Positions 1-7,130 of a stretch of DNA of 64,000 nucleotides are shown here, piece by piece; position 1 is the stretch's first letter; each line of letters begins with the position of its first letter. The stretch is taken from the NCBI GenBank assembly GCA_016866775.1, contig VGLJ01000005.1, positions 62,001 to 126,000 on the forward strand, written 5' to 3'. Source of the DNA: Candidatus Rokuibacteriota bacterium (GTDB lineage: Bacteria > Methylomirabilota > Methylomirabilia > Rokubacteriales > CSP1-6). The notes beneath the pieces were generated by a model. It ran no database searches. It was not told the origin of the DNA and saw only the letters and a program-made list of their open reading frames with translations. The position numbers and the translations under genes are program-made.

Positions 1-936
1 CGGCACGATCGACTCGAGATCGGCGAGCGGATACGCGGGCTCGGCCGGCGCGGCGACGCGGAAGAACGTCGGATCGTACCCGGGGAGCTGCGCCATCGCG
101 CCCTTCAGCGCGTCGAGCACCTGGGTCTCGGTGTCGAACACCGCGCGGAAGAAGCCGGTGACGTCGTGATGGACGCGCACGCTGCCGGGCGGCGCCTCCT
201 TGAACGCGCGCGTGGCGGTGATGATCTGCTCCGCGCTCTCCTCGTCGAAGCCGCCCTTCGGGCTCATGCCGCTCACGATGCCGGCGCCGCCCACGGCCAT
301 GTTCGCGTTCTTGTGCGCGAAGAGCATGGTCGGGCTGATGCTCTGGTAGCCGCCGCCCGCCGGGTTGGTGCCGTAGATCCCCGCGAGGATCGGAATGCCG
401 AGCTTCTCGAGCTCCGCGTGGCGGAAGAACGTGGTGCCGTGGCCGCGACGGTCCGCGTACACCTGGTCCTGCTCCGGCAGCTTCACGCCCGAGCAGTTCA
501 CGAGCCAGACGAGCGGGACGCGCAGGCGCTGCGCGAGGTCGGTCACGCGGAGCTGGTTCTCGGCCTGCCCCGCGATCCACGCGCCGGCGAGCACCTTGTT
601 GTCGAAGCCGATCAGCACGCACCACTTGCCGCGGATCCGCGCGAGCCCGTCGACGACGCCCGTGGTGCCTTCCTCGTTCTCCCGCGGGTCGTACAGCGTG
701 TGCAGCGGGCAGAAGCTGCCGGGATCGACGAGGTACTCGATGCGGTCCCACACCGTCATCTCGCCGCGCTCGCGGATCTTCTCGGCGGGGAGGCCGGCGT
801 TCTTCACGCGCCCGACCTCGGCGTCGAGCTCCTTCAGCATCGCCGCGACCTGCGCGCGGTTGTCCGCCATCTCGTCGAGCTCGAAGGGCTTGAGCGGCTT
901 GCCGAGCGCGTCCATCTTCTCGAAGTACTGGCGCAA
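1..936 (-). CDS. gcdA: Glutaconyl-CoA decarboxylase alpha (carboxyltransferase) subunit, C-terminus beyond window
   Basis: Carboxyltransferase subunit of a biotin-dependent Na+-translocating glutaconyl-CoA decarboxylase; it moves the carboxyl group of glutaconyl-CoA to biotin on the carrier protein, leaving crotonyl-CoA. The 312 visible residues are colinear with GcdA as I remember it from Acidaminococcus: RIEYLVDPGSFCPLHTLY near residue 65, GKWCVLIGFDNKVLAGAW near 105, IYGTNPAGGGYQSISPT near 190 and ANMAVGGAGIVSGMSPKGG near 215. The C-terminal half lies left of the window. I chose the TTG at 936 because AGGGAG sits 6 nt upstream and translation LRQYFEKMDALGKPL matches the family N-terminus; an ATG at 915 is the alternative. 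It lies downstream of the glutaryl-CoA dehydrogenase gene, separated by a G-rich hairpin element. A general propionyl/acetyl-CoA carboxylase beta subunit is less likely given the specific matches and the neighbours. Confidence 0.88.
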   Translation of the reverse strand, partial: MRQYFEKMDALGKPLKPFELDEMADNRAQVAAMLKELDAEVGRVKNAGLPAEKIRERGEMTVWDRIEYLVDPGSFCPLHTLYDPRENEEGTTGVVDGLARIRGKWCVLIGFDNKVLAGAWIAGQAENQLRVTDLAQRLRVPLVWLVNCSGVKLPEQDQVYADRRGHGTTFFRHAELEKLGIPILAGIYGTNPAGGGYQSISPTMLFAHKNANMAVGGAGIVSGMSPKGGFDEESAEQIITATRAFKEAPPGSVRVHHDVTGFFRAVFDTETQVLDALKGAMAQLPGYDPTFFRVAAPAEPAYPLADLESIVP

Positions 937-947
937 TTTGATCTCCC

Positions 948-978
948 TGGGGGGCTCCGGGCGCCCCCCAAGCCCCCC
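948..978 (-). repeat. G-rich hairpin element, copy R1
   Basis: A 31-bp segment identical (as reverse complement) to 15413-15443. On the minus strand it reads two G6 runs separated by CTT, then GCGCCCGG and AGCCCCCCA. GGGGGGCT at one end pairs with AGCCCCCC at the other. It ends immediately before the AGGGAG ribosome binding site of the gcdA-like gene. Confidence 0.8.
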
Positions 979-1020
979 GCGCTCCGCGCCCCGGCAAAGC
1001 CGTGGCGCTCCGCGAGCGCC

Positions 1021-2184
1021 CTAGCGATTCGCCTTTCTATAGCCGAGCTGGTCGAGCGCGATGATCATCTTGCAGATGTTCGCGGAGCCTTCGACCATGA
1101 AGTACGTCGGCGTGTCCCGGTAGAAGCGCGCGATCGGATACTCGGTCGAGTAGCCGTACGCGCCGAGGATGCGCATCGCGTAGTTCGCGGCCTTGCTGAC
1201 GACCTCGCCCGCGAGGTACTTCGCCTGCGCGACCTCCAGCGCGTTGCCGAGGTGGCCCTGGTCCTTCTGCCACGCCGCCTTGTAGACCAGCATCCGCGCG
1301 GCTTCGATCTCGGTCACCATCTGCGCGACCATGTCCTGGTTCATCTGGAACTGGCCGATCTTCTGGCCGAACTGCTCGCGCTCGTTGCAATACTTCGTCA
1401 CCTCGTCGAGACACGCCTGCGCGAGCCCGACGGCGCCCGCCGCGGCCTGCAGGCGCGTGTTGTTGAGCGAGCCGAACACGATCGCGGCGCCCTCGCCGGG
1501 CTTGCCGAGGATGTTCTCCTTGGGCACGCGCACGTTCTCGAGCGTGATGCCGCCGGTGGGCGAGAGGTACGCGCCGAGCTTGTCCCACTCCTCGGTGATG
1601 ACGCCCTCGGTGTTCTTCAGCTCGAGCACGAACGCGGAGAGGCCCTTGCCACGGGCGCCGCGCTCGGTGTGCGCGTAGTAGATGACGACGTCCGCGACGT
1701 TGGCGTTCGAGATCCAGCCCTTCGCGCCGTTGAGCAGCCAGTGGTCGCCCTTGTCCTCCGCGTGCGACTTCATCGAGATGACGTCCGAGCCCGCGGTCGC
1801 TTCCGTGATCGCGAAGCCGCCGAGGTACTCCCCGTTGACGAGCTTCGGGATGTACTTCTTCCTCAGCGCCTCGGAGCCGTGGCGCAGGATCGGGTGCGCG
1901 CAGCCCACCATCTCCATGTTGATCTGCACGCGCAGCGAGCTGCACGCGCGCGCGATCTCCTCGGTGACGAGCATGGTGGCGAGCCAGCCCATGTCGTTGC
2001 CGCCGTACTCCTCGGGGATCACCGTCCCGAGGAAGCCGAGCTCGGCCATCGGCTTGATGACCTCGCGGTAGGGGAAGTAGTGCTGCTGCTCCCACTCGTG
2101 CACGAACGGCGTGATCTTCTCGGCGGCGAACTCGCGCGCCACCTGCACGAGCGCCTTCAGCTCGTCCGTCAGCTCGAAGTGCAT
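1021..2184 (-). CDS. Glutaryl-CoA dehydrogenase, probably non-decarboxylating type
   Basis: FAD acyl-CoA dehydrogenase, 387 residues from ATG 2184 (a GTG at 2193 would add three). Predicted to oxidise glutaryl-CoA to glutaconyl-CoA and stop there, leaving decarboxylation to the adjacent biotin enzyme. The sequence closely follows the non-decarboxylating enzyme of Desulfococcus as I remember it, including VIPEEYGGNDMGWLATMLVT, the FAD/substrate stretch AITEATAGSDV, ERE-QFGQKIGQFQMNQDM and the C-terminus AMRILGAYGYSTEYPIARFY followed by the catalytic glutamate in YFMVEGSANICKMI. I could not verify the residues that separate the decarboxylating from the non-decarboxylating class, so that assignment rests on overall similarity and the neighbouring gcd genes. 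A TAGTGT -10 box lies 7 nt before the ATG inside the shared palindrome at 2195-2233. Confidence 0.85.
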   Translation of the reverse strand: MHFELTDELKALVQVAREFAAEKITPFVHEWEQQHYFPYREVIKPMAELGFLGTVIPEEYGGNDMGWLATMLVTEEIARACSSLRVQINMEMVGCAHPILRHGSEALRKKYIPKLVNGEYLGGFAITEATAGSDVISMKSHAEDKGDHWLLNGAKGWISNANVADVVIYYAHTERGARGKGLSAFVLELKNTEGVITEEWDKLGAYLSPTGGITLENVRVPKENILGKPGEGAAIVFGSLNNTRLQAAAGAVGLAQACLDEVTKYCNEREQFGQKIGQFQMNQDMVAQMVTEIEAARMLVYKAAWQKDQGHLGNALEVAQAKYLAGEVVSKAANYAMRILGAYGYSTEYPIARFYRDTPTYFMVEGSANICKMIIALDQLGYRKANR

Positions 2185-2191
2185 GGCGGAC

Positions 2192-2236
2192 ACACTATCA
2201 CGCGGTTTTGACTCCCCGCCGCCCGCGTGATAGAGA
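2192..2236. promoter_or_regulatory. Divergent promoter with 11-bp inverted repeat
   Basis: CTATCACGCGG at 2195-2205 is mirrored perfectly by CCGCGTGATAG at 2223-2233 with 17 bp between. On the plus strand TTGACT (2208-2213) is 17 bp from TAGAGA (2231-2236), which ends 7 nt before the ATG at 2244. On the minus strand TAGTGT (2192-2197) ends 7 nt before the ATG at 2184. Each arm overlaps a -10 box, the layout expected for an operator controlling both directions. That function is inference. Confidence 0.6.
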
Positions 2237-2243
2237 CTCCGCC

Positions 2244-2465
2244 ATGGCCGACGAGATCGTCGAAGCGCCCGCCCCGGGGAAGATCTTGCGCATCCACGCC
2301 GAGGCCGGAAAGCCGATCGGCAAGGGCGACCGGATCCTCATCATGGAAGCCCTGAAGATGGAATTGCCGATCGTGGCGCCGGTCGGCGGCACGCTGAAGT
2401 CGCTGAACGTGACCGCCGGCCAAACCGTCGAGGCCGGGGACACGCTCGCCGTCATCGTGAGCTGA
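2244..2465 (+). CDS. Biotin carrier protein of glutaconyl-CoA decarboxylase
   Basis: Small biotinyl-lipoyl domain protein of 73 residues. The biotinylation motif is EALKMELP (target lysine in ALKM), preceded by the usual turn GKGDRILIM and followed by the mirror half VEAGDTLAVIVS. It would carry the carboxyl group between the alpha carboxyltransferase and the membrane beta subunit. It is a free-standing carrier without the long Ala/Pro linker of the clostridial gamma subunits. The ATG at 2244 is used: the upstream in-frame start at 2208 would add residues falling in the promoter palindrome. First gene of the plus-strand half of the divergent locus. Confidence 0.85.
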   Translation: MADEIVEAPAPGKILRIHAEAGKPIGKGDRILIMEALKMELPIVAPVGGTLKSLNVTAGQTVEAGDTLAVIVS

Positions 2466-2480
2466 GCCGCCGGGCGGCCC

Positions 2481-2594
2481 GTGCTCAACGCCACCTGGTT
2501 CGTGCTGGCGGGCATGGGCATCGTGTTCGCCACCCTCGCCGCGCTGGTCGCCGTCATGACGCTCCTCAATCGCTGGCTGGGTCCCCGTGCCTGA
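2481..2594 (+). CDS. Small membrane subunit, OadG/GcdD-like (37 aa)
   Basis: GTG-initiated 37-residue protein, essentially one hydrophobic helix followed by a short basic end: AGMGIVFATLAALVAVM then NRWLGPRA. The spacing of the GMGIVF start of the helix resembles OadG-type small subunits that hold Na+-pumping decarboxylases together. It sits between the biotin carrier (stop 2465) and the beta subunit, overlapping the latter by 8 nt. Position, size and topology support the call; similarity alone is weak at this length. Confidence 0.6.
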   Translation: MLNATWFVLAGMGIVFATLAALVAVMTLLNRWLGPRA

Positions 2595-3723
2595 GAGCGA
2601 GCTGCTCGGCGTCTTCGCGCTGACGTGGCAGGCCGCGGTCATGCTCGGCCTCGGCGGGCTCCTGATCTATCTGGGCATCGCGCGTGAGATCGAGCCGCTG
2701 CTCCTCGTGCCGATCGGGATGGGCGTGCTGCTCGCGAACATTCCACTCGGCGGTCTCACCGAAGGACACGGCCTGCTCGCGCTGTTGAAGCAGTTCGGCA
2801 TCGACACCGAGCTGTTCCCGCTGCTGATCTTCATCGGCGTGGGCGCGATGATCGACTTCGGCTCGCTGCTCGAGCGGCCGTACACGATCTTCCTCGGCGC
2901 GGCCGCGCAGTTCGGCATCTTCGCGACGTTCTTCCTCGCGTACCTCGTGGGCGACGGCTGGCTGCGCGCGTTCGACTTCACCTTCACGGACGCCGTCTCC
3001 ATCGGGATCATCGGCTCCGCGGACGGGCCGACGTCGATCTACGTCGCGACGGTGCTCAGCTCGAAGTACGCGCCGGCCATCGTGGTCGCCGCGTACTCCT
3101 ACATGGCGCTGGTCCCGATCATCCAGCCGCCGATCATGCGCGCGCTCACGACCGATGCCGAGCGGCAGGTGAAGATGCCGGCGCGCGCGCGAAAGGTCTC
3201 GCGCCGGACGAAGATCCTGTTCCCGGTGGTGACGATCCTCATCACCGGCCTCATCGCCCCCAAGGCGACGCCGCTCATCGGTACGCTGATGTTCGGCAAC
3301 CTCCTGCGCGAGTCCGGCGTGCTCGAGCGGCTCTCGCAGGCGGCGCAGAACGAGATGGCGAACATCGTCACGATCCTGCTGGGCCTCGCCGTCGGCGGGA
3401 TGATGCTGGCCGACGATTTCCTGCGCCCGGAGACGATCATGATCTACGTCCTGGGCGTCGTCGCGTTCGCCGTCGGCACCGCGGCCGGCGTGCTCTTCGG
3501 CAAGGTGATGTATCTCGCGTCGGGGAAGAAGGTGAACCCGCTGATCGGCGCCGCCGGGATCTCGGCCTTCCCGATGGCGGCGCGCGTCGTCCAGAAGGTC
3601 GGTCTCGAAACGAATCCCAGCAACCACCTGATCATGCATGCGGCGGGCGCGAACACCGCGGGCCAGATCGCGTCCGTCATCGCCGGCGGCGCCGTCCTCA
3701 TGCTCGTGCCTTATTTCGTCTAG
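2587..3723 (+). CDS. gcdB: Na+-translocating glutaconyl-CoA decarboxylase beta subunit
   Basis: Integral membrane decarboxylase of 378 residues that releases CO2 from carboxybiotin and exports Na+. The diagnostic conserved patch GIIGSADGPTSIYVATVLS (about residues 138-156) carries the essential aspartate of the OadB/MmdB/GcdB family, and the C-terminal signature NHLIMHAAGANTAGQIAS is present near residue 345. About ten hydrophobic segments are visible. GTG start at 2587, overlapping the small subunit gene. The same family serves oxaloacetate and methylmalonyl-CoA decarboxylases; the GcdA-type partner and the glutaryl-CoA dehydrogenase make glutaconyl-CoA the likely substrate. The enzyme would link dicarboxylate or aromatic breakdown to a Na+ gradient. 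Confidence 0.85.
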   Translation: MPESELLGVFALTWQAAVMLGLGGLLIYLGIAREIEPLLLVPIGMGVLLANIPLGGLTEGHGLLALLKQFGIDTELFPLLIFIGVGAMIDFGSLLERPYTIFLGAAAQFGIFATFFLAYLVGDGWLRAFDFTFTDAVSIGIIGSADGPTSIYVATVLSSKYAPAIVVAAYSYMALVPIIQPPIMRALTTDAERQVKMPARARKVSRRTKILFPVVTILITGLIAPKATPLIGTLMFGNLLRESGVLERLSQAAQNEMANIVTILLGLAVGGMMLADDFLRPETIMIYVLGVVAFAVGTAAGVLFGKVMYLASGKKVNPLIGAAGISAFPMAARVVQKVGLETNPSNHLIMHAAGANTAGQIASVIAGGAVLMLVPYFV

Positions 3724-3732
3724 TCCGGGAGG

Positions 3733-5166
3733 ATGACGATGAGACCCCATCTACTTCGTTGCCTCGTCGGGCCACTCCCTGCGGCGTACTCGGAGTGCGC
3801 CTCAGTCGGGCCCTCCTCGGCGCCTCGTATCTGGGGCCTCCTCGTCGTCCTCCCTCTGCTGCTCTCGATCGCCGGGATTCTTGCGGCGCCTGCGGCGCCG
3901 GCCTTCGCGGCCAATGAAGTCGTCGTCCTCACGTCGTTCCCCAAGGAATTGTTCGAGACCTACAAGAAAGCGTTCGAAGCGGCCACGCCTGGAACCAAGG
4001 TCATCATCAAGCAGCAGCAAACCAATCAAGGCGTTACCTATCTCCGCGAGACGAAGGCGAGGCCCGACGCCGATATTTTTTGGGCCTCGTCCGTCGACGC
4101 GTTTCTGACGCTGAAGAACGACGGGCTGCTCGACAAGGTCATGCTGCCCGCGGACATCATGGCGCGCATTCCTCCGAAGGTCGCGGACTTCCCGATTCAC
4201 GACCCGGACGCGCACTACTTCGGCTTCGCGATCTCGGGCTACGGGCTCATGTGGAACACGCGCTATATGCAGGCGCACAAGCTCCCGGCGCCGAAGGAAT
4301 GGGTCGACCTCGTCAATCCCGCGTACTTCGGCCACCTCGTGATGAGCGCGCCGTCGCGCAGCGGCACCACCCATCTCACCGTCGAGGTGATCCTGCAGGC
4401 GTACGGCTGGGAGAAGGGCTGGGCGCTGCTGCTCAACGCGGGCGGCAACATGGCCACGATCACCGAGCGCAGCTTCGGCGCGCCCGAGGCCGTGATCTCG
4501 GGCCAGTCGGGCATCGGCGTCGTCATCGATTTCTTCGGGCTCAGCGCGATCGCCTCCGGGCAGCCCGTCGACTTCGTCTATCCGAGCCTCACCGCGGTCG
4601 TCCCCGCGAGCATCGCCAGGGTGAAGGGCGGCCCGAACGCCGAGAACGCGACGCGGTTCATCGCGTTCCTCCTCTCGGATCCCGGCCAGACCCTGCTCTT
4701 CAGCCAGGAGGTCGCGCGGCTCCCCGTCGTGCCCGCGCTCTACGCGAAAGGGCCGAAGGGCTATCCGAACCCGTTCCAGCTCAAGCTCGGCGGCGTGAAG
4801 TTCGACGCCAAGCTCTCCTCCTCGCGCGTGAACCTCGTCAACGCGCTCTTCGATCAGCTCGTCACGTTCCGTCACGCGGAGCTGAAGAGCGCGTGGAACG
4901 CGATCTACCAGGCGCAGGCGGCCGTCGCGAAAGCGAAGACGGGCGGCAAGAACGTCGAGCGCGCGGAGGGGCTCCTGCGCGAGGCGCGCACGGCCGCGAC
5001 CGTGATGCCGATCGACGACAAGAAGGCGGACAAGGCGCTGAACGACGCGTTCAAGGGCAAGGCTGAGGTGAAGGCGAAGCAGGAGGCGGAGTGGGACGCC
5101 TTCGCGAAGGCGGGCTACGCGAAGGCGCGCACGCTCGCGGAGCAGGCGCTCGCCGCCGCGCGCTGA
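3733..5166 (+). CDS. ABC transporter substrate-binding protein (Fe3+/polyamine type) with C-terminal extension
   Basis: Extracellular solute-binding protein, 477 residues, of the AfuA/FbpA-like type II fold. An unusually long N-terminal stretch (about 35 residues) precedes the hydrophobic signal ending APAFA before ANEVVVLTSFPKELFE. No start codon is available nearer the signal, so ATG 3733 (or 3739) is used. The binding domain runs to about residue 375 (DADIFWASSVDAFLTLKNDG, AISGYGLMWNTRYMQAHKLP, SGQSGIGVVIDFFG). The last roughly 100 residues are an Ala/Lys/Glu-rich extension likely to be helical or coiled, not part of the usual fold. First gene of a run with two flavoenzymes, a fused permease and an ATPase. 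The ligand is unknown; the flavoenzymes suggest an organic substrate rather than iron. Confidence 0.8.
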   Translation: MTMRPHLLRCLVGPLPAAYSECASVGPSSAPRIWGLLVVLPLLLSIAGILAAPAAPAFAANEVVVLTSFPKELFETYKKAFEAATPGTKVIIKQQQTNQGVTYLRETKARPDADIFWASSVDAFLTLKNDGLLDKVMLPADIMARIPPKVADFPIHDPDAHYFGFAISGYGLMWNTRYMQAHKLPAPKEWVDLVNPAYFGHLVMSAPSRSGTTHLTVEVILQAYGWEKGWALLLNAGGNMATITERSFGAPEAVISGQSGIGVVIDFFGLSAIASGQPVDFVYPSLTAVVPASIARVKGGPNAENATRFIAFLLSDPGQTLLFSQEVARLPVVPALYAKGPKGYPNPFQLKLGGVKFDAKLSSSRVNLVNALFDQLVTFRHAELKSAWNAIYQAQAAVAKAKTGGKNVERAEGLLREARTAATVMPIDDKKADKALNDAFKGKAEVKAKQEAEWDAFAKAGYAKARTLAEQALAAAR

Positions 5167-5171
5167 GCGGT

Positions 5172-7130
5172 ATGGCCCCGGCGTTTCCGCACGTCTTCTC
5201 GCCCGTCCGGATCGGCGCGCTCGAGTTGCGCAATCGCATCTTCGTGCCCGCGCACACCACCAACTACGGCGACGACCACCTGCCGAGCGAGCGCCACGTC
5301 CACTATCACGCCGAGAAGGCGCGCGGCGGCGTCGGACTGATCATCTTCGAGGCGATCCGCGTCCATCCGACGAGCATCGGCCGCGCGCAAGGCGTGATCG
5401 GCTACGACCCGCGCTGCGTGGCGCCGTTTCGCCGCGTCGCGGACGCCGTGCACGCGCACGGTGCCTCGCTCTTCGGGCAGATCGTTCACGTCGGCCGGCA
5501 CGCGGAAGGCTACTTCGGGCGCACCGCGACGTGGGGCGCCTCGCCGATCCCGTGGGCGCCGGGCGGGCCGATCCCGCACGAGATGAACGAGGACGACATG
5601 GCCGCCGTGATCGACGGCCACGTGGACTCCGCGCGTCACCTGCGGGAGGCCGGCTTCGACGGGCTCGAGGTCCACTTCGGCCATGGCCATCTGCTCCAGC
5701 AGTTCATGTCGCCCGCGTCGAACGTGCGCACCGACGCCTACGGCGGCAGCGAGGAGAACCGGCTGCGCTTTCCGCTGAAGGTGCTGGCGGCGGTGCGCGA
5801 GGCGATGGGGCAGGACTACCCGGTCGGCATTCGCATCAGCGCCGAGGAGTTCATGACGCCCGGCCTCTCGCTCGCGGACATGCAGCGGATCGTGCCGGTC
5901 ATCGCCGCCGCGACGCCGATCCACTTCGTGAACGTCTCGCACTCCGCGTATCACGCGAGCTTCTCGCTCGCCACGCAGATGGCGGACATGCATTTCCCGC
6001 GCGCCGCGTTTCGCTCGCTCCCCGCGGGGATCAAGGCCGCGGTGCCGCATCTCCCCGTCTTCGCCGTGTGTCGCTTCAACCGGCTGCAGCTCGCGGAGGA
6101 CGTGCTCGCGTCCGGTGAGGCCGACCTCGTCGGCATGGCGCGCGCGCACATCGCCGATCCGATGCTGCTGACGAAGGCGAGGGAGGGACGCCTCGACGAC
6201 GTACGTCCGTGCATCGCATGCAACCAGGGCTGCATCGCGATGGTCGAGCTGCACCAGCCGATCACCTGTCTGATGAATCCGACGGCGGGCCGTGAGGCCG
6301 AGTGGGGCGAGGGCACGCTGACGCCCGCGCCGGTGCGGCGGCGCGTGCTGGTGGTCGGCGGCGGGCCCGCGGGGCTGGAGGCCGCGCGCGTGGCCGCGCT
6401 GCGTGGCCACGACGTCACGCTGTGGGAGCGCGCGCCGGAGGTCGGCGGCCAGGTCAACGTCGCCGCGCGCATCGCCGGGCGGAGCGAGTTCACGTATGCG
6501 CGCACGTACTTCGAGGAGCAGTGCCGCACGCTCGAGGTCAGGATCGAGTGCGGCGTGGAGGCGACGGCGGAGCGCGTGGTGGCCTTCGGTGCCGACGCGG
6601 TCGTCCTGGCGACGGGCGCGCGCCCGAAGCCGGTCGCCATTCCCGGCGCGGACCGCGTCTTCACCGTCTGGGACGCGCTCCTCGAGCCCGACCGCATCGG
6701 GCGCACTGTCGCCGTGGTCGAGGCCGACGGCAACTGGCCGGGCGTGGCGACGGCGGAGCATCTCGCGGACCTCGGCAGGACCGTGACGCTCATCACGGGC
6801 GGCTCCGCGTACGGCGGGCGCATCACGATCTACAGCATGCTGGCCGTGCGCCAGCGGTTCCGCGACAAGCGGATCCGCGTGATGCCGCTCCGCGCGGTCC
6901 GTGCGGTCGAGCAGGGCACGCTCGTGCTCGAGGACGTGTCGACCGGCGCGCTCGAGCGGCTCGACGGCATCGACGCGATCGTCGCCGCCGCGGGCGGTGT
7001 GGCGGACGACGGGCTCGCGAACGCGCTGCGCGGCCGCGTCGCCGATCTCCGGATGGTCGGCGACTGCGTCGCGCCGCGCACGGCGCTCGAGGCGATCTTC
7101 GAAGGACACGCGGTGGGACGGGCCCTATGA
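5172..7130 (+). CDS. FMN/FAD iron-sulfur oxidoreductase, 2,4-dienoyl-CoA reductase / trimethylamine dehydrogenase family
   Basis: Three-domain flavoprotein of 652 residues: an Old-Yellow-Enzyme TIM barrel to about residue 345, a [4Fe-4S] site with spacing C-x2-C-x3-C-x11-C in CIACNQGC and ITC, then a Rossmann FAD/NAD domain starting RRVLVVGGGPAGLEAARVAA. The barrel motif usually read HGYLLxQFLSP is here HGHLLQQFMSP, so the tyrosine often used as proton donor is replaced by histidine. This fits neither classical dienoyl-CoA reductase nor plain OYE chemistry and hints at a different substrate such as an N-methylated amine. ATG 5172 lies 5 nt after the preceding stop; the 3' end overlaps the next gene (ATGA). 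Confidence 0.8.
   Translation: MAPAFPHVFSPVRIGALELRNRIFVPAHTTNYGDDHLPSERHVHYHAEKARGGVGLIIFEAIRVHPTSIGRAQGVIGYDPRCVAPFRRVADAVHAHGASLFGQIVHVGRHAEGYFGRTATWGASPIPWAPGGPIPHEMNEDDMAAVIDGHVDSARHLREAGFDGLEVHFGHGHLLQQFMSPASNVRTDAYGGSEENRLRFPLKVLAAVREAMGQDYPVGIRISAEEFMTPGLSLADMQRIVPVIAAATPIHFVNVSHSAYHASFSLATQMADMHFPRAAFRSLPAGIKAAVPHLPVFAVCRFNRLQLAEDVLASGEADLVGMARAHIADPMLLTKAREGRLDDVRPCIACNQGCIAMVELHQPITCLMNPTAGREAEWGEGTLTPAPVRRRVLVVGGGPAGLEAARVAALRGHDVTLWERAPEVGGQVNVAARIAGRSEFTYARTYFEEQCRTLEVRIECGVEATAERVVAFGADAVVLATGARPKPVAIPGADRVFTVWDALLEPDRIGRTVAVVEADGNWPGVATAEHLADLGRTVTLITGGSAYGGRITIYSMLAVRQRFRDKRIRVMPLRAVRAVEQGTLVLEDVSTGALERLDGIDAIVAAAGGVADDGLANALRGRVADLRMVGDCVAPRTALEAIFEGHAVGRAL

Noticed and set aside
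166-2211. Long plus-strand frame of 681 codons across the gcdA/dehydrogenase region.
   Set aside because: It is the antisense shadow of two well-matched genes; its product is Arg/Ala/Leu-rich without family features, as for many long antisense frames in this G+C-rich DNA.
3765-3830. CACTCC...GGAGTG palindrome in the long N-terminal region of the binding protein, suspected as another inserted element.
   Set aside because: No second copy was found in the window and the stem is only 6 bp with a long loop.
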